Part shown: positions 1-10,180 of the stretch, piece after piece
Position numbering within the stretch: the stretch's first letter is position 1
Layout: the number at the start of each line of letters is the position of its first letter
From: Amphibalanus amphitrite
Lineage: Eukaryota; Arthropoda; Thecostraca; Balanomorpha; Balanidae
Direction of reading: 5' to 3'
Length of the DNA: 64,000 bases
Assembly (NCBI RefSeq): GCF_019059575.1
Contig: NW_024881540.1
Coordinates: 992,001-1,056,000 of the forward strand
Translations under genes and position numbers: made by a program
The notes under the pieces: generated by a model
The model's database searches: none
Told to the model about the DNA's origin: nothing
Seen by the model: the letters and a program-made list of their open reading frames with translations, nothing else

Positions 1-1140
1 GGTCTTTTAGGGCCCCACACTGATCTCTGAGGGCCCCATGCTGCCGTTTGCCTGCAAGGACACACATTAGCCTCTATGGGGCCCGCACTGGATTCTGAAG
101 ACCCGATGCCGGCCTCTAAGGGTCCGCATCGGCCTCTGAGGGCCCATCTTGGCCTTTGAGGGCCCTCTGCTGGCCTCTGGGGTCCAACGCCGGCCAGTGC
201 CAGTCTTTTAGGGTCCCATTCTGACCTTTGCGGACCCCATACTGGCCTGTAAGGGCCCACATTAGCCAGTGAGGGGCCCCCGCACTGGATTCTGAAGACC
301 CGATGCCGGCCTCTAAGGGTCAGCATCGGCTTCTTAGGGCCCATCTTGGCCTTTGATGGCCTTCTGTTGGCCTCTGGGGTCCAACGCCGGCCCATGCCGG
401 TATTTTAGGGCCCCACACTGACCTCTGAGGGCCCGTGCTGGCCTGTAAGTAAGGACCCACCTTAGCCTCTGAGGGCCCCGCACGGGCTTCTAAAGACCTG
501 ATGCCGGCCTCTAAGTGCCTGCATCGGCCTCTGAGGGCCCATATTGACCTTTGTGGGCCCTCTTATGGCCTCTGCAGTCCAACAACGGCCCATGTCGGTC
601 TTTTAGGGCCCCACGCTAGCCTCTGAGGGCTCCATGCTGGCCTGTAAGGATCCACATTAGCCTCTGACTTCTGAGTGCCCAATTCGGTCTCTGATGGTCT
701 CAAACTGCCCTTTGCAGGCCCTGTACTGGTCTCTGAGGGCCCTTAACTGGCCCTAAGGGCCCAACTCAGCCTCTAAAGGTCCCACACCGGCCTCTGATGG
801 TCCCATTTCTGTCTCTGGGACCCAAACTGACCCTTATGTGCCTCTGAGGGCCCCGTACTGGCTTCTGAAGGATCGATGCCGGCTTCTGAGGATCCATAAC
901 GGTCTTTAAGTGCCTCATACCGACACCTGAGGCCCCACACTAGCCTCTGAGGGGGTCCCAAACTGGCCTATGAGGTCTCTACACCGGCCACCGATGGCCC
1001 TCTTATGTTCTCTGGGGGCTCAAGCCTTACCTTTGGGCGTCACGCGCTTCCCTCTGAAGGCCCACATCAGCCTCTGGGGCCCTACCTGGGGCCTTTGAGG
1101 CCCTTCGCTGACCCTTGGGTCCAACGCCGGCCTCTGGGGG
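1..1140. repeat. GC-rich degenerate minisatellite
   Basis: The whole interval is built from degenerate units of the type GGCCTCTGAGGGCCC followed by CACACTGG-like sequence, repeated every roughly 20-40 bases with many point changes and insertions. The reverse complement of the same unit fills 17,835-19,880 and 20,810-21,360 inside the large hAT-like element, and a short stretch recurs at 32,421-32,640. Open frames here only reflect the repeat and are not genes. It may be part of another copy of that hAT-like element, but neither end is in view. Confidence 0.8.
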
Positions 1141-1194
1141 GGTCTGACACCGTACTCTAAGGGCCCTGTTGCAGCCTTTAGGCGATAGGTATCG

Positions 1195-1299
1195 CCGAAG
1201 CGCTATCGATGGTCCCATAAGTGTAGGAACCATGGGTGCAGTGGGCTCCGAAGCGCTATCGATGGGCCCATAAGTGTAGGAACCATGGGTGCAGTGGGC
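1195..1299. repeat. 53-bp tandem duplication
   Basis: Two adjacent copies start with CCGAAGCGCTATCGATGG at 1195 and 1248 and differ at about one position in the shared part (GGTCCC versus GGGCCC). This is a simple local duplication at the edge of the minisatellite. Confidence 0.85.
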
Positions 1300-2396
1300 G
1301 CAGTTGCACCAACAAAAATTCTGCAGTGGGTGCAGACTGCAGACAATGCATTCTGCATCCACAATAATCTGGAACGAAGCCCCTTTTCTCAGCAACACTA
1401 CTTTCCATGCAGCACGACAAATTTAGGATATTTTGCCCACTATCCATCTTTCGAAGCATTTGCTAATGGTCTTCAAAACTTACATTTGTGCTCAAGTAAA
1501 ACAAAAAGATGAAACGGAACACATGTAATTGAACAGTGAACAGATACCGATGACCCACTGTCAAAAGTTTTAGCACGATGATCTTAGAAAATGGCAGTTA
1601 GCCGCCTTTACTTCTGCGGTAGTTCATTCACAGTTGCGTGAATTATTGACATAATCAATGCTTCAAAATGCACTTATCGGTACCTTTTCGACATGGTACA
1701 CCCTCAAAGCTCGCAATGAGCCTCGGGTGCCGCTCCCTACCCCTCCCCCCCCCCGCTTGACGCTTCACCGGCCATGGCCTGTATTTCTGCACCCGTGCAC
1801 TACGCCCGTGGGCCCCTTTAAGCTAGCACCGGGCCCCCCGGGCCAGCGCAGGGGCCCCTTTGCCAAGTTGCCCCCCCCCCAAACTCCAAGTCTGCGACCG
1901 CCCCTGCATATTGGTTATAATCATATAGGTCACGTTTTATAGAAGAGAGGATGGTTCCCCAGAACCTTGCCAGTTACGAGAAACATCGGAAAGGCGTTTT
2001 ACCTCGTCAGGGCGACTTGCCCCGGTCTACCCTAGTTGTAAACCTTTCCCTCATCTTGTCATAGTATTTATTCTTTATTCTTTATTTATTCTAGCACCTA
2101 TTTAACTGACTGTTTCGTTCCCTTTGAACACTAGCTGGTCTTGAAATTTGAATTCATCGTTCTTGCCCTAAGCAGTGAACATAACCCGCCTACGACGGGG
2201 GTTCTACAGAGCCCCTGTTTTTTTTCGATATCTTCTCAACTTCTCGCAGCGTATCAACGCGAACTATCGGCGGCTGCGCCTGCATCTATTTCAGGCTGTG
2301 TGCGCAGGAAAATTTATTAGCTTCAATAGGTCGGTCGAAATGACGTCGCGCGTATGTTCGTCGTCTTCGGCCGATTATCACGGCAAAGAATCAAGG
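1300..2396. other. Non-coding stretch with C-rich tract; no gene recognised
   Basis: No coding region is supported. The 1,730-1,905 part is very C-rich and resembles, in reverse complement, the start of the large hAT-like element near 17,560-17,700 (runs of G/C and GGGCCCCTTT-type motifs). The remainder is ordinary AT/GC-mixed sequence. At 2,175-2,396 there is a stretch that reads like the body of a TTAA element (CGATATC, GACGTC), possibly a decayed copy. Confidence 0.4.
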
Positions 2397-2470
2397 TTAA
2401 CCCGCGCCGTGCTTGGGGGCGTTTTTACGCCCCCCCCCCCCCAGGTTTTTCGCGAATATTAAAAAAAAAA
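2397..2470. mobile_element. TTAA-element terminal fragment
   Basis: TTAACCCGCGCCGTGC followed by a G-run, the head GCGTTTTTACGC and a long C-run matches the end architecture of the TTAA elements. Only this end is clear. Downstream to about 2,600 there are AGGTCA half-sites, but no second TTAA end could be paired, so this is called a fragment. Confidence 0.55.
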
Positions 2471-2741
2471 AATAACTGCGGCGCTTTGGTACACATGTTC
2501 ATACATCTTTTCCGCACATGTGAAAATCTCAGACCTGAGTCATTCAAGGTCAGGTCACTAGGTCACGTCAAGTGACCTTACCTCAGAAAAAGGTAAAAGG
2601 CACCAAACTGCTCGCCTGGTTAAGGCGTGTCGTTTGATATGCAGCCTGCATGACCATACCCCACAACCTCAGATAGCAAGGTTGAGCTGAAGGTTCCCGA
2701 AAAGTGTTGTGAGATGAGGAGTGCTATTTGTCGGAACTGCA

Positions 2742-3925
2742 TTAACCCGCGCCCCGCTGGGCTATTCAGCCATACGCGCCCTGCTGGGGGGGGGGGGCAG
2801 ATTCTGCCCCCCCTGTCTAACTTCCGAACCGATGGTCGTAGAAAGACGGGGAAAACGGCAATCGAAAGCTCTCAACAAGGCGGATCTTAAGAGCCCAATT
2901 TTTTTTGCTTAAGTAGGTCAGAGGTCAGGTCAAGGTCAGGTCAAGGGTACAAAATGCAAGTTTCTACAGTATCGGCCTTGCACCGTAGTTGCCGAAGAAT
3001 GGACTGAGACTGATTGCCCAAAACGTGTTCTTAGACTACCAAGACAATATTCGCTGCACACAATGTCATTCAAAGGTCAAGGTCAAGGTCAGGTCAGGTC
3101 AGGTCAGGTCACCAAAAACAAAATATAGAAAAGGGCATGTGCGACACATGTTTTATGGGTCATTTTACTCATGGAATTCAATAGGCACACTCAATAAGTG
3201 ATATGGACCACCTCTGGATGAATTTCAGGTCGAGGTCAGGTCAAGGTCAGGTCAAGTGAGGTCAAATTTTGAAGTTGATTGTTAAGGCCTAAAAAGGTGT
3301 CTATTCGATGCAGTTTTTCACGGCGAATCGAATTGTGCTATTTTTGTTTCCGTACGAGGTCTAGAACTTCCAAAAAAATCATTTTTCAAAAATTTTGTGT
3401 GTCGTGACGTCATAAAATTTTGAATAACTCCCACATTTTTGAACCGATTCTTCTAAAAATTTGTATGTAGGTGCACATAGACCACTTCTTTGACATATAT
3501 TCCGGTTTTTTCGATAAACTCAAAATTTTGGATTTTATAAATATTTTCCCTAAAAAGTCAGTTTTTTGGAAAAATTTTGGCCAAAATCCAAAATTTTCAA
3601 AAAAACGAGATAGCCATTTGATAGACAAAGTAGAATCACGTATAACCTTTTTTGTTACGTCTTGATTCCTTTAAAAATGAAGATGTTAGCGGCGTTTGAA
3701 CTTTTGCCGTTTTTGAGGCGAAAATGGCGAACATGACGTCACTAAAACGTCAATTTCTCAAAAATTTTCCGACGGATTTCGCTCAAATTTTCAGGGAACA
3801 TGTCAAATTGATGTATGATAAGGTACTGAAAGTTTGACGTCGCTGGCGTAACGCGTTTAGAAGTTATTGGCGAAAAACGGGAGGGGGGGCAGATTCTGCC
3901 CCCCCCCCAGCGGGGCGCGGGTTAA
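2742..3925. mobile_element. TTAA-flanked piggyBac-like MITE, head GCAGATTCTGC
   Basis: The 1,184-bp element is bounded by TTAA at 2742-2745 and 3922-3925. The termini TTAACCCGCGCCCCGCTG are perfect inverted repeats over 18 bases. Just inside both ends lies a G-run/C-run hairpin with the same palindromic head GCAGATTCTGC. The left end carries a second, diverged copy of the terminal motif (CGCGCCCTGCTGG) about 30 bases in. The body contains an (AGGTC)n array at 3074-3112 and TGACGTCA-like sites. No protein is encoded. The core from about 2,910 to 3,830 is nearly the same as in 32,683-33,869, yet both ends differ. piggyBac origin follows from TTAA targeting and CCC termini; the mobilising transposase is unknown. 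Confidence 0.9.
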
Positions 3926-3974
3926 CATCACCGGATACATGATATAATCCGCGGCGACGCAAATCGGTAAATAA

Positions 3975-4925
3975 TACAACCAGTAAAACGCCTTTTGGGG
4001 CGACCAACGGAGCGAGCGAGAGGGTGGGCCTTGCATGTGCGAAATTGCGAGGGGGTACCTCTAGCTAAATTGTGCACTGCACCTTGCTAATCGGTCCTAG
4101 CGACGTGCCTAATTTGAGTGCAATCGGCCAAGCCGTTCTCGAGATCTGGAAGCGGCACTCTGCACGTGCGCACGTGCGAAATGGGTCCCAACTGAATTTT
4201 GCACGGCTGACGGCACCCTACTAAACGGTCCCTAACCATATAACAAATTTCAGCGCAATCGGGTCAGTCGTTCTCGAAGTCTGGAATCGACCCCTGCACG
4301 TGCGCACGAGCAGCGGCACCCCAACTGTGACACATGGACATGCATTGCCTCAGAGGCGGCGGAAGGTAATTTGGGATGGAGGGGGGGGGGCACACCTGAT
4401 CCTTCCCGGAACCTAGGGTACCCCCAAATCTAGTTTTCTCACCGGTTTTAGGCCACTTATTTTTCACCCCTTTGCCTTTACAACGAAAAATCGAAACGAA
4501 AACATTTGCAAAAAAAGTGAAATATTCCGTCTCATCTGAGCCAAGGTATACCGCTTCAGCCGCCACTGCATTGCCTAGTGGGTGCCTACCTGCATGTCAT
4601 CTTTCAGCGCAATCGACCCAGTATGTAGTTACCGAGATATTGCCATTGTTACAAAACTGACACCTCTTCGTTTTGCACGTGGCACGTGCAAAGGGGTCAC
4701 CCACACGCATCGGGAATAGTCCAATAATTGGTAGAAGGAATGAAGCTACCCTACAAAAATTACCGCATGTAAATCGGTCAAGTGGTTGGTAAGATACCTA
4801 TAAGCCTCGCAAAAGCGTCCGCACGGCCGGCCGCCCGCTCATGCTCAAGGCCCCAGGACCTCATGCTAAAAAATTTCCGTTAATCTGCAAAAGACTACGC
4901 TCGCTTTGCTCGCTCCGTAATTACA
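3975..4925 (-). repeat. E-box palindrome repeat, copy 1
   Basis: This is a dispersed repeat of about 0.95 kb, here in reverse orientation relative to the later copies. One boundary is the motif AAAACGCCTTTTGGGGCGAC followed by GAGCGAGCGAG; the other is CGCTCGCTTTGCTCGCTCCG. Inside are repeated phrases (CGATTGCGCTCAAATTTGG and its complement) and CACGTGCGCACGTG-type palindromes. No frame is conserved between copies, so it is judged non-coding. It is interrupted by a hAT-type MITE at 4351-4568. Confidence 0.75.
4351..4568. mobile_element. hAT-type MITE with 8-bp TSD CATTGCCT
   Basis: The 218-bp insert starts CAGAGGCGGCGGAAG and ends with the near-perfect inverse CTTCAGCCGCCACTG. It is flanked by the perfect 8-bp duplication CATTGCCT (4343-4350 and 4569-4576). 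An 8-bp duplication with CAG...CTG ends is the hAT signature. Part of its interior (GGGTACCCCCAAATCTAG onward) is shared with the MITE at 39,929-40,183. It is non-coding. Confidence 0.88.
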
Positions 4926-4955
4926 GTGCTCACTGCTCATAAAAATAAAAATACT

Positions 4956-4961
4956 TTTATT
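4956..4961 (-). terminator. Polyadenylation signal of the cuticle-like gene
   Basis: AATAAA on the minus strand, about 140 bases past the stop codon of the cuticle-like gene. The position and exact hexamer fit a polyA signal; the cleavage site cannot be seen. Confidence 0.55.
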
Positions 4962-5100
4962 CTGTAGTTTTATATGTATTTCACAATGTAAGAGATGTCA
5001 CATGAAAGCATGTCTCTTGTCTTTTTCGCTGAATACTGCATTACGCTTAGTTTGCGATGGATTAAAACGAACAACGATTCATAAACAGAAAGAACACGAT

Positions 5101-5678
5101 CTAATGGCCGTAGCCATAGCTGACGGGAGCGTAGCCGTAGCTATGGCTGGAGTATCCGTAGCTGCGGGGAGCGTATCCGTATCCGTAGCTAGGGGCAGCG
5201 TATCCGTGACCGTAGCTGGCGTAGCCCAGAGAACGGCGGTGACGGTGACCGGCGTAGCCATGGCTCAGGCCGTGTCCGTAGCTGCTGTATCCGTAAGAGC
5301 GGGGAGCGTATCCGTAGCTAGGGGCAGCGTAGCCGTATCCAGCGTGTCCGTAGCCCAGAGAACGGCGATAACGGTATCCGGAGTATCCGTGGCTCAGACC
5401 GTGTCCGTATCCACGGTGGTATCCACCGTATCCACCGTATCCGTATCCAGGGTGGGAGGCAGAGACGCACGCCACCAGGGCAGCCAGCATCAGCAGCTGA
5501 AAGTAGAAAGGACATATTTCAGTTCACTGATTGAATCGACGTCATGTCTTATCTCGATGGTCACAAAAGGAAACTGCACATACATGTTAACATCGAAATA
5601 TATTAACATTACAGGCATATCGTCGGTATCAATTTTTTAGTCAAGCAAAGGAATGCTTACCGCAAGCTTGGCGTTCAT
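5101..5678 (-). CDS. Secreted Gly/Tyr-rich cuticle-type protein, two exons
   Basis: Exon 1 is 5661-5678 and encodes only MNAKLA, ending at a GTAAGC donor. The 164-bp intron (5497-5660) ends in TTTCTACTTTCAG. Exon 2 (5496 down to the TAG at 5101-5103) continues in frame. The join gives a protein of about 137 residues with a clear signal peptide (MNAKLALLMLAALVACVSA), which neither exon has alone. The mature part is almost entirely Gly, Tyr, Ser, His, Ala and Arg. It contains an internal duplication: each half runs GHGLSHGY, then a basic RRSLGY, then AAPSYGY and APRSYGYSS. Such GY-rich, signal-bearing proteins are typical of arthropod cuticle or other secreted structural matrices. No chitin-binding Rebers-Riddiford motif is visible, so the exact family is open. 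A TATA box lies upstream, and a TTAA element starts about 155 bp beyond it. Confidence 0.85.
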
Positions 5679-5720
5679 CTCTGCGGTTGGTTGTTGCTCC
5701 GTCTGCTGGGAGAGTAGACC

Positions 5721-5761
5721 AGTGAGTGTGTGTCGGCTGTGCGCCTGCTGCACCTTATATA
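5721..5761 (-). promoter_or_regulatory. TATA box and likely start region of the cuticle-like gene
   Basis: On the minus strand TATATAA sits at 5755-5761, and TCACT, an arthropod initiator-like sequence, lies at 5721-5725. The spacing is somewhat longer than the usual 30 bases, so the exact start is uncertain. The predicted 5' leader to the ATG at 5678 would be about 45 bases, usual for cuticle genes. Confidence 0.55.
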
Positions 5762-5915
5762 CGGGACAGGGGCGTCGGCTCTGACCTTGCCCAGTGCCGC
5801 GAGGGCCGTGAAACTGCAAGTTCCCGGAAGCTAACACGTCATTCACACCGTCGGAGCTGCCTGTCTGTTGGGGACATGTCTACATTTCACAAGGAACTTT
5901 ACCTTGTATCGCAAA

Positions 5916-7107
5916 TTAACCCGCGCCCTGGTGTGGGTCTGAGCCACTTTCGCCCTGGTGGGGGGGGGGGCCAAAATGACCCCCCCCGTCTAACTCGAAA
6001 ACGAAGAGGGCTAGGAAGACGCGGAAAAAAGCAAACGAAAGCCCATAACAAGTACGTTCGAAAGTATTTCGGTCATTTTTTCGCTAAGGTCAATATTGAG
6101 GTCGCTAGAGGTCATCATAGGTCAAATTTCAGTGTTTTCGGTGTTGCCGGACATATTCCGCTGTAGCTCGGAAACTAGAAGAGCTAGAGAGCCGCGGAAA
6201 AAAGCAATCGATAGCTCTTTTCAAGCTCTTTCGCCAAGGTTCGTCAGATTTGACCTCAGCTCAACGGTTTGGCCTACAGAGGTCATGCAAGGTCAACTTG
6301 GCAAATTTCGTTGAAAATGTTTTTAACTATAGCATGCATTCACGAGAAAATAGAGAAACGATTCATGCACCATCGTGCTTGGCTCGTCGAGACGCGTCGA
6401 ATGATATATAGTTTGACCTCGAAAGGTCATTTTGAAAATTTGACCTCAGGTCAAGGTCATGACCTTACCGAAATAGGTCATGCTGCATATCATTCGATCC
6501 GCATTGACGAGACAAACACGATAAACGTCGAACGGAGTCTCTATCTCTATTCAATAACAAGTAAGTGCAGAAAAACCGCTGGTGACCTCTGGTGACCAGG
6601 GAGATGACCTAGCGTGACCTCAGCGAGGTCACAAGCAACTGGTTTCACATGGGCTGTGATTTGCTGACCCAAGACACTTCAATAACGAAATATAGGAACA
6701 ATCACGCCCGATTTAGCTGAAAAACAACTACTTTTCGATTCTCCCATTGACTTATAATGGGGAGCAGCGATGACCTGACCTGACCTTAGGTCACATTTAT
6801 AAAAAATCCGAGATAGCCATTTTGTAGAGCTGGGTGACATCTTCAAGTACTGTAAATTTTACATCGATCGGATAAAAGCTGTGCCTTTGAGAGAGCTTTG
6901 AACTTTTTTAGAGGTGGTGTCAGTTTTGGTGACCTTGTGACCTGACCTGACCTGACCCGAACCCCCCAAAAAAGGACATGATGTAAAAATGTTGAATAAA
7001 CAGCTATACAAAGTTTCAGGGCGCTAACTCAAGTGGTTTCTGAGTTATCGCTGAAAAACCACAGGGGGGGCCAAAATGGCCCCCCCCCCCACCAGGGCGA
7101 AGGTTAA
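5916..7107. mobile_element. TTAA-flanked piggyBac-like MITE, head GGCCAAAATGGCC
   Basis: The 1,192-bp element is bounded by TTAA at 5916-5919 and 7104-7107. Its right terminus reads inward TTAACCTTCGCCCTGGT. The left end has the terminal motif twice (CGCGCCCTGGTG, then TTCGCCCTGGTGG about 30 bases in). Both ends have a G-run/C-run hairpin with head GGCCAAAATGACC (left) or GGCCAAAATGGCC (right). The body holds many half-sites, including AAGGTCATGACCTT near 6452 (inverted repeat, no spacer), TGACCTCAGGTCA near 6441 and TGACCTTAGGTCA near 6781 (everted repeats). It lies directly upstream of the cuticle-like gene promoter. Confidence 0.88.
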
Positions 7108-7316
7108 GACTGATGTCAGGCTCAGGCAGCTCTTGCATAGTTATCAGGGAACCCATTTTGTTTTTCAGCAGAAAAAACACAATGCTAACGAGCAGTGTTT
7201 AAACGATTGAAAACAATTAACAAACCTACAGTTAACAACCAGTCACCAAACTAACTGACGTCCTTAAAGATGTCAGTTTTTAGATGTTAGTTGTGAGTTT
7301 GTTTTTTTAACCCTCG

Positions 7317-8358
7317 CCGGACCTATTGGTTTTCTACATATGTACGCGCCGGCGGAGGGGGGAGGGGAGGGCGCGTACGACCCCCTCGCCGTTTCGCCCC
7401 TGGTGGAGCTAGCGCGTCGCAGAAAGAACGAGCGTGTGCGCCGCTACGAGACACAGAGATTGGTACCCGATTTTTAGATCCTAGGTCAACGGGTGACCTG
7501 TGAGGTCAGGTCAAGTGCCCCAAGGTACGGTTCAGTTTTTGGTGAATAACTTCGCAAAAAACGGCCGCAGAGCCGCGATTTTGGCAGCATCGTGTTCGTC
7601 TTGCTCAGGGAGCGTCGAATGATATACGTTTTGTTTGGGTCAGGTCAACTTAGGGTGTTGACCTCAGGTCACGGTCAGGCCAGCGCCCCCAGGTCACGAA
7701 GCTGGTCAAAAGAGGTCATGTTTATAGGTATCATTCGATTCGGCAGGTCTTCCTGAGTCCATTGATGGCTTACTTGACTCGCTAGCTCAATTTGATCGCG
7801 AGTTATTGACGAAAAACTAATATGACCTTGATGACGTCATAAATGACGTCACGCAAGGTCAACATTGCAAAAGTGAAGCATCTTACCTTGCAAGGAGTGC
7901 ATCAAATTACGATTCTGTGTGCTTTAGATAGTTGGAGATCATTCCCGGCGCCAGAATAGCAGTTCTCATTTTTCCCCATTGACTTATAATGGTGAGGTCA
8001 CGAAAATGACCTGACCTCATATGACCTTAAGGAAAAATCCGAGATATACAAGTTGTGGGACTCATAATGGATACTAGATCATGCAAGTTTCATTTTCCTG
8101 TGACATCTCCTCTGGCAGTGAGGGCGTTGCGAAGTTGCGACATCTGAAGACCGTGCAGAGGTTCACTTGTGACGTCATAGGTCAGTGACCTGACCTGACC
8201 CAAAAATGCGGTTGGTGTCAAAAGATCCGGCTTGAATCCAAGGTCAGGTATGCCAAGTTTCAGCTCTCTGTCGCCAGCGTGTTCGGAGCTATCGCGAAAA
8301 AATCCTATGGTGGTGGTGGTGGGGGGGGACACCCCCCCCCTCGGCCGGCGAGGGTTGA
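7317..8358. mobile_element. TTAA-type MITE with mutated right target (TTGA)
   Basis: Starts TTAACCCTCGCCGG at 7317 and ends GGCCGGCGAGGGTTGA at 8358; the right TTAA has become TTGA. G-rich and C-rich hairpins sit inside both ends, but the left one is longer and diverged. The body carries TGACGTCA sites, many half-sites and a perfect AGGTCAGTGACCT inverted repeat at 8179-8191. No coding capacity is seen. It appears older than the other copies, because its two ends no longer match well. Confidence 0.75.
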
Positions 8359-8394
8359 TGTTGGGCTCATCATCGGAATCCTCAGATCCTCTTC

Positions 8395-9995
8395 GCTCAT
8401 TTCATTCTCATTACGAGCGAGCGAGCGCAGCGAGCGAGCGAGTTCATACTGAAAAATTAAGGGAAAATCCTGAGTATGAGCGGCCGGCCGGTCGGCCGTG
8501 GGGGCGCTCTTCAAAAGATAATATCTTAGGAACGGGACATCCGATTGACAAGCGGTCTTCTTTACTGAATGTCACTTGGACGTAAAAGTTATGTGGTGTG
8601 ATGGCACCATGCGTTCTTGCCAACCACCGCACGTGGCGCGTGGCAAAGTTGGACATTTTTTAAGAACCCCCAAAATAGCAACCTCAATAACGGCACAACG
8701 GTTGGGCCGATTGAATTGAAACTCAGCACACAGGTCTCCATCAGATAATTCATCTGCATGTGTTAACCCTCGCCCGTATTGGTGTTTTTCCAGCCGCGAA
8801 CGTATAAGGGGGGGGGGTCCGTTGGACCCCCCCCCCCCTTGCCGTTTCGCCCCTGATCGAGCTAGAGCTTCGCGGAAAAAACGAGCGTGTTGCCCGTGAC
8901 GAGAGAAAGCCGATGATACCCAATTTTAAGGTCCTAAGTCATTGGTTGACCTTGCAGGTCAGGTCAATGACCCCAAAGGCGGGAAAATCGGGACCTGTTA
9001 GAACGTCGTAAAGTGTTGCTGATGTGGGGTTTTTCGGGGTGCTGATCACGAATATCATGTTAGTTTTGATCACAGATGATGTCTTCATGTATTTAGGCCA
9101 GGTCGGGTCAGGTCAGGTCAGGTCAACCAGTAAGGGTATTCGTAGTAGGTGGCAACCGCCTCTGACAGCTTCGTAACATGTTACGAAGGCACCAAAACTA
9201 CTTCGTAAATGCTCATATGGTTGCTAAATTCGAATTCAGCTCCAAAAACTGGCCTAGGAACATGTAAAACTCGGAAAAGTGAACCGAGGTCATCAAAGGT
9301 CAATGACCTGACCTGACCTTCAGGTGACCTGGACATCCACCCTAATGCATGGGGGCAACATCATATCACATGTTTGAACGCTTGAAACCACGAAAAGACT
9401 GCAAACGCGCGGCTAATGCGAGCCGACATATGCCGAATCGCGATTCCAGCCAAACATGGTCTCGAAAAGTAGGTCACAGGTCAAAGGTCATTTGGGTCAG
9501 GGTCATGAAATTTTCAGAGTAGGTGTGAAATTGATGAACGCGAGGGTACTGAAAGTTTCGTCGCGATCGACCGCTTTTTACGCGAGTTATTCGCGAAAAA
9601 CCATGGGGGGGTCCGTTCGAACCCCCCCCCCCCTATACGGGCGAGGGTTAAGTCTGGGGTGCTACTGCACGTGCGCACGTGCAGGGGGCGCTCCCAGATC
9701 TCGGGAACGGCTGGGCCGATTGCGCTCAAATTTGGTACACGGTTGGGGACCAGTAAGTAGGGTGCCGTGCAAAAGTCAGTTTGGACCTCGTTTGCACGTG
9801 CGCACGTGCAGAATGCCGCTTCCAGATCTCAGGAACGGCCGGGCCGATTGCGTTCAAATTTGGCACACCGCTAGTGACCGGTTAGAAGGGTGCTTTGCAC
9901 AAGCCCGTTGGAAGTACCCTCTCGCCCCTGCGCACGTGCAGGGCTCACTATCTCGCTCGCTCGTTCTTCGCCCAAAAGGCGTTTTACTGGTTTTA
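8395..9995 (+). repeat. E-box palindrome repeat, copy 2, split by a TTAA element
   Basis: The repeat starts with GAGCGAGCGAGCGCAGCGAG near 8,414, runs to the TTAA at 8763, and resumes after 9651 with GTCTGGGGTGCTACTGCACG. It ends at CCCAAAAGGCGTTTTACTGG near 9,994. The right part has CACGTGCGCACGTG palindromes at about 9,669 and 9,795, each followed by the phrase GGCCGATTGCG and a TTTGGTACAC/TTTGGCACAC motif. It is judged non-coding. Confidence 0.75.
8763..9651. mobile_element. TTAA-flanked MITE, head GTCCGTTGGAC (family copy 1)
   Basis: The 889-bp element is bounded by TTAA at 8763-8766 and 9648-9651, with termini TTAACCCTCGCCCGTAT and ATACGGGCGAGGGTTAA. Hairpin heads are GTCCGTTGGAC at the left and GTCCGTTCGAAC at the right. 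The same family occurs at 23,330-24,223 and 57,229-58,125, and the body is also shared with 31,518-32,420. Two EcR-type inverted repeats are present: AGGTCAATGACCC at 8961-8973 and AGGTCAATGACCT at 9297-9309. An (AGGTC)n array lies near 9,105-9,125. It is inserted in an E-box repeat. Confidence 0.92.
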
Positions 9996-10003
9996 GTCTG
10001 TTT

Positions 10004-10180
10004 TGTGCATCCTGCTGTCCTCTGGAGCGCTTATTTTGAGATCACTACACATGTGCACATGTGTCTTTGACCTTGACCTCTGACCTTGAAAGATGGCCAG
10101 AGGTAAAAAAATAGGTGCTTTAGAATCGTCTCCTAAAGTCCTTTCGCTTGGTACCGCTTTTGCTTCCGTAGCTCCGTTAT
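10004..10180. mobile_element. Fragment of the 42,787-44,914 TTAA-element body
   Basis: The stretch containing GAGATCACTACACATGTG, the TTGACCTTGACCTCTGACC array and TTAGAATCGTCTC closely matches 44,660-44,830 near the right end of the TTAA element at 42,787-44,914. It lacks a TTAA terminus and hairpin and sits between two E-box repeat copies, so it is a broken fragment. Confidence 0.6.

Noticed and set aside
2742..3925. TTAA elements as solo LTRs or SINEs
   Set aside because: The exact TTAA duplications with inverted, not direct, termini, no TG..CA ends and no pol III boxes or tails exclude both.
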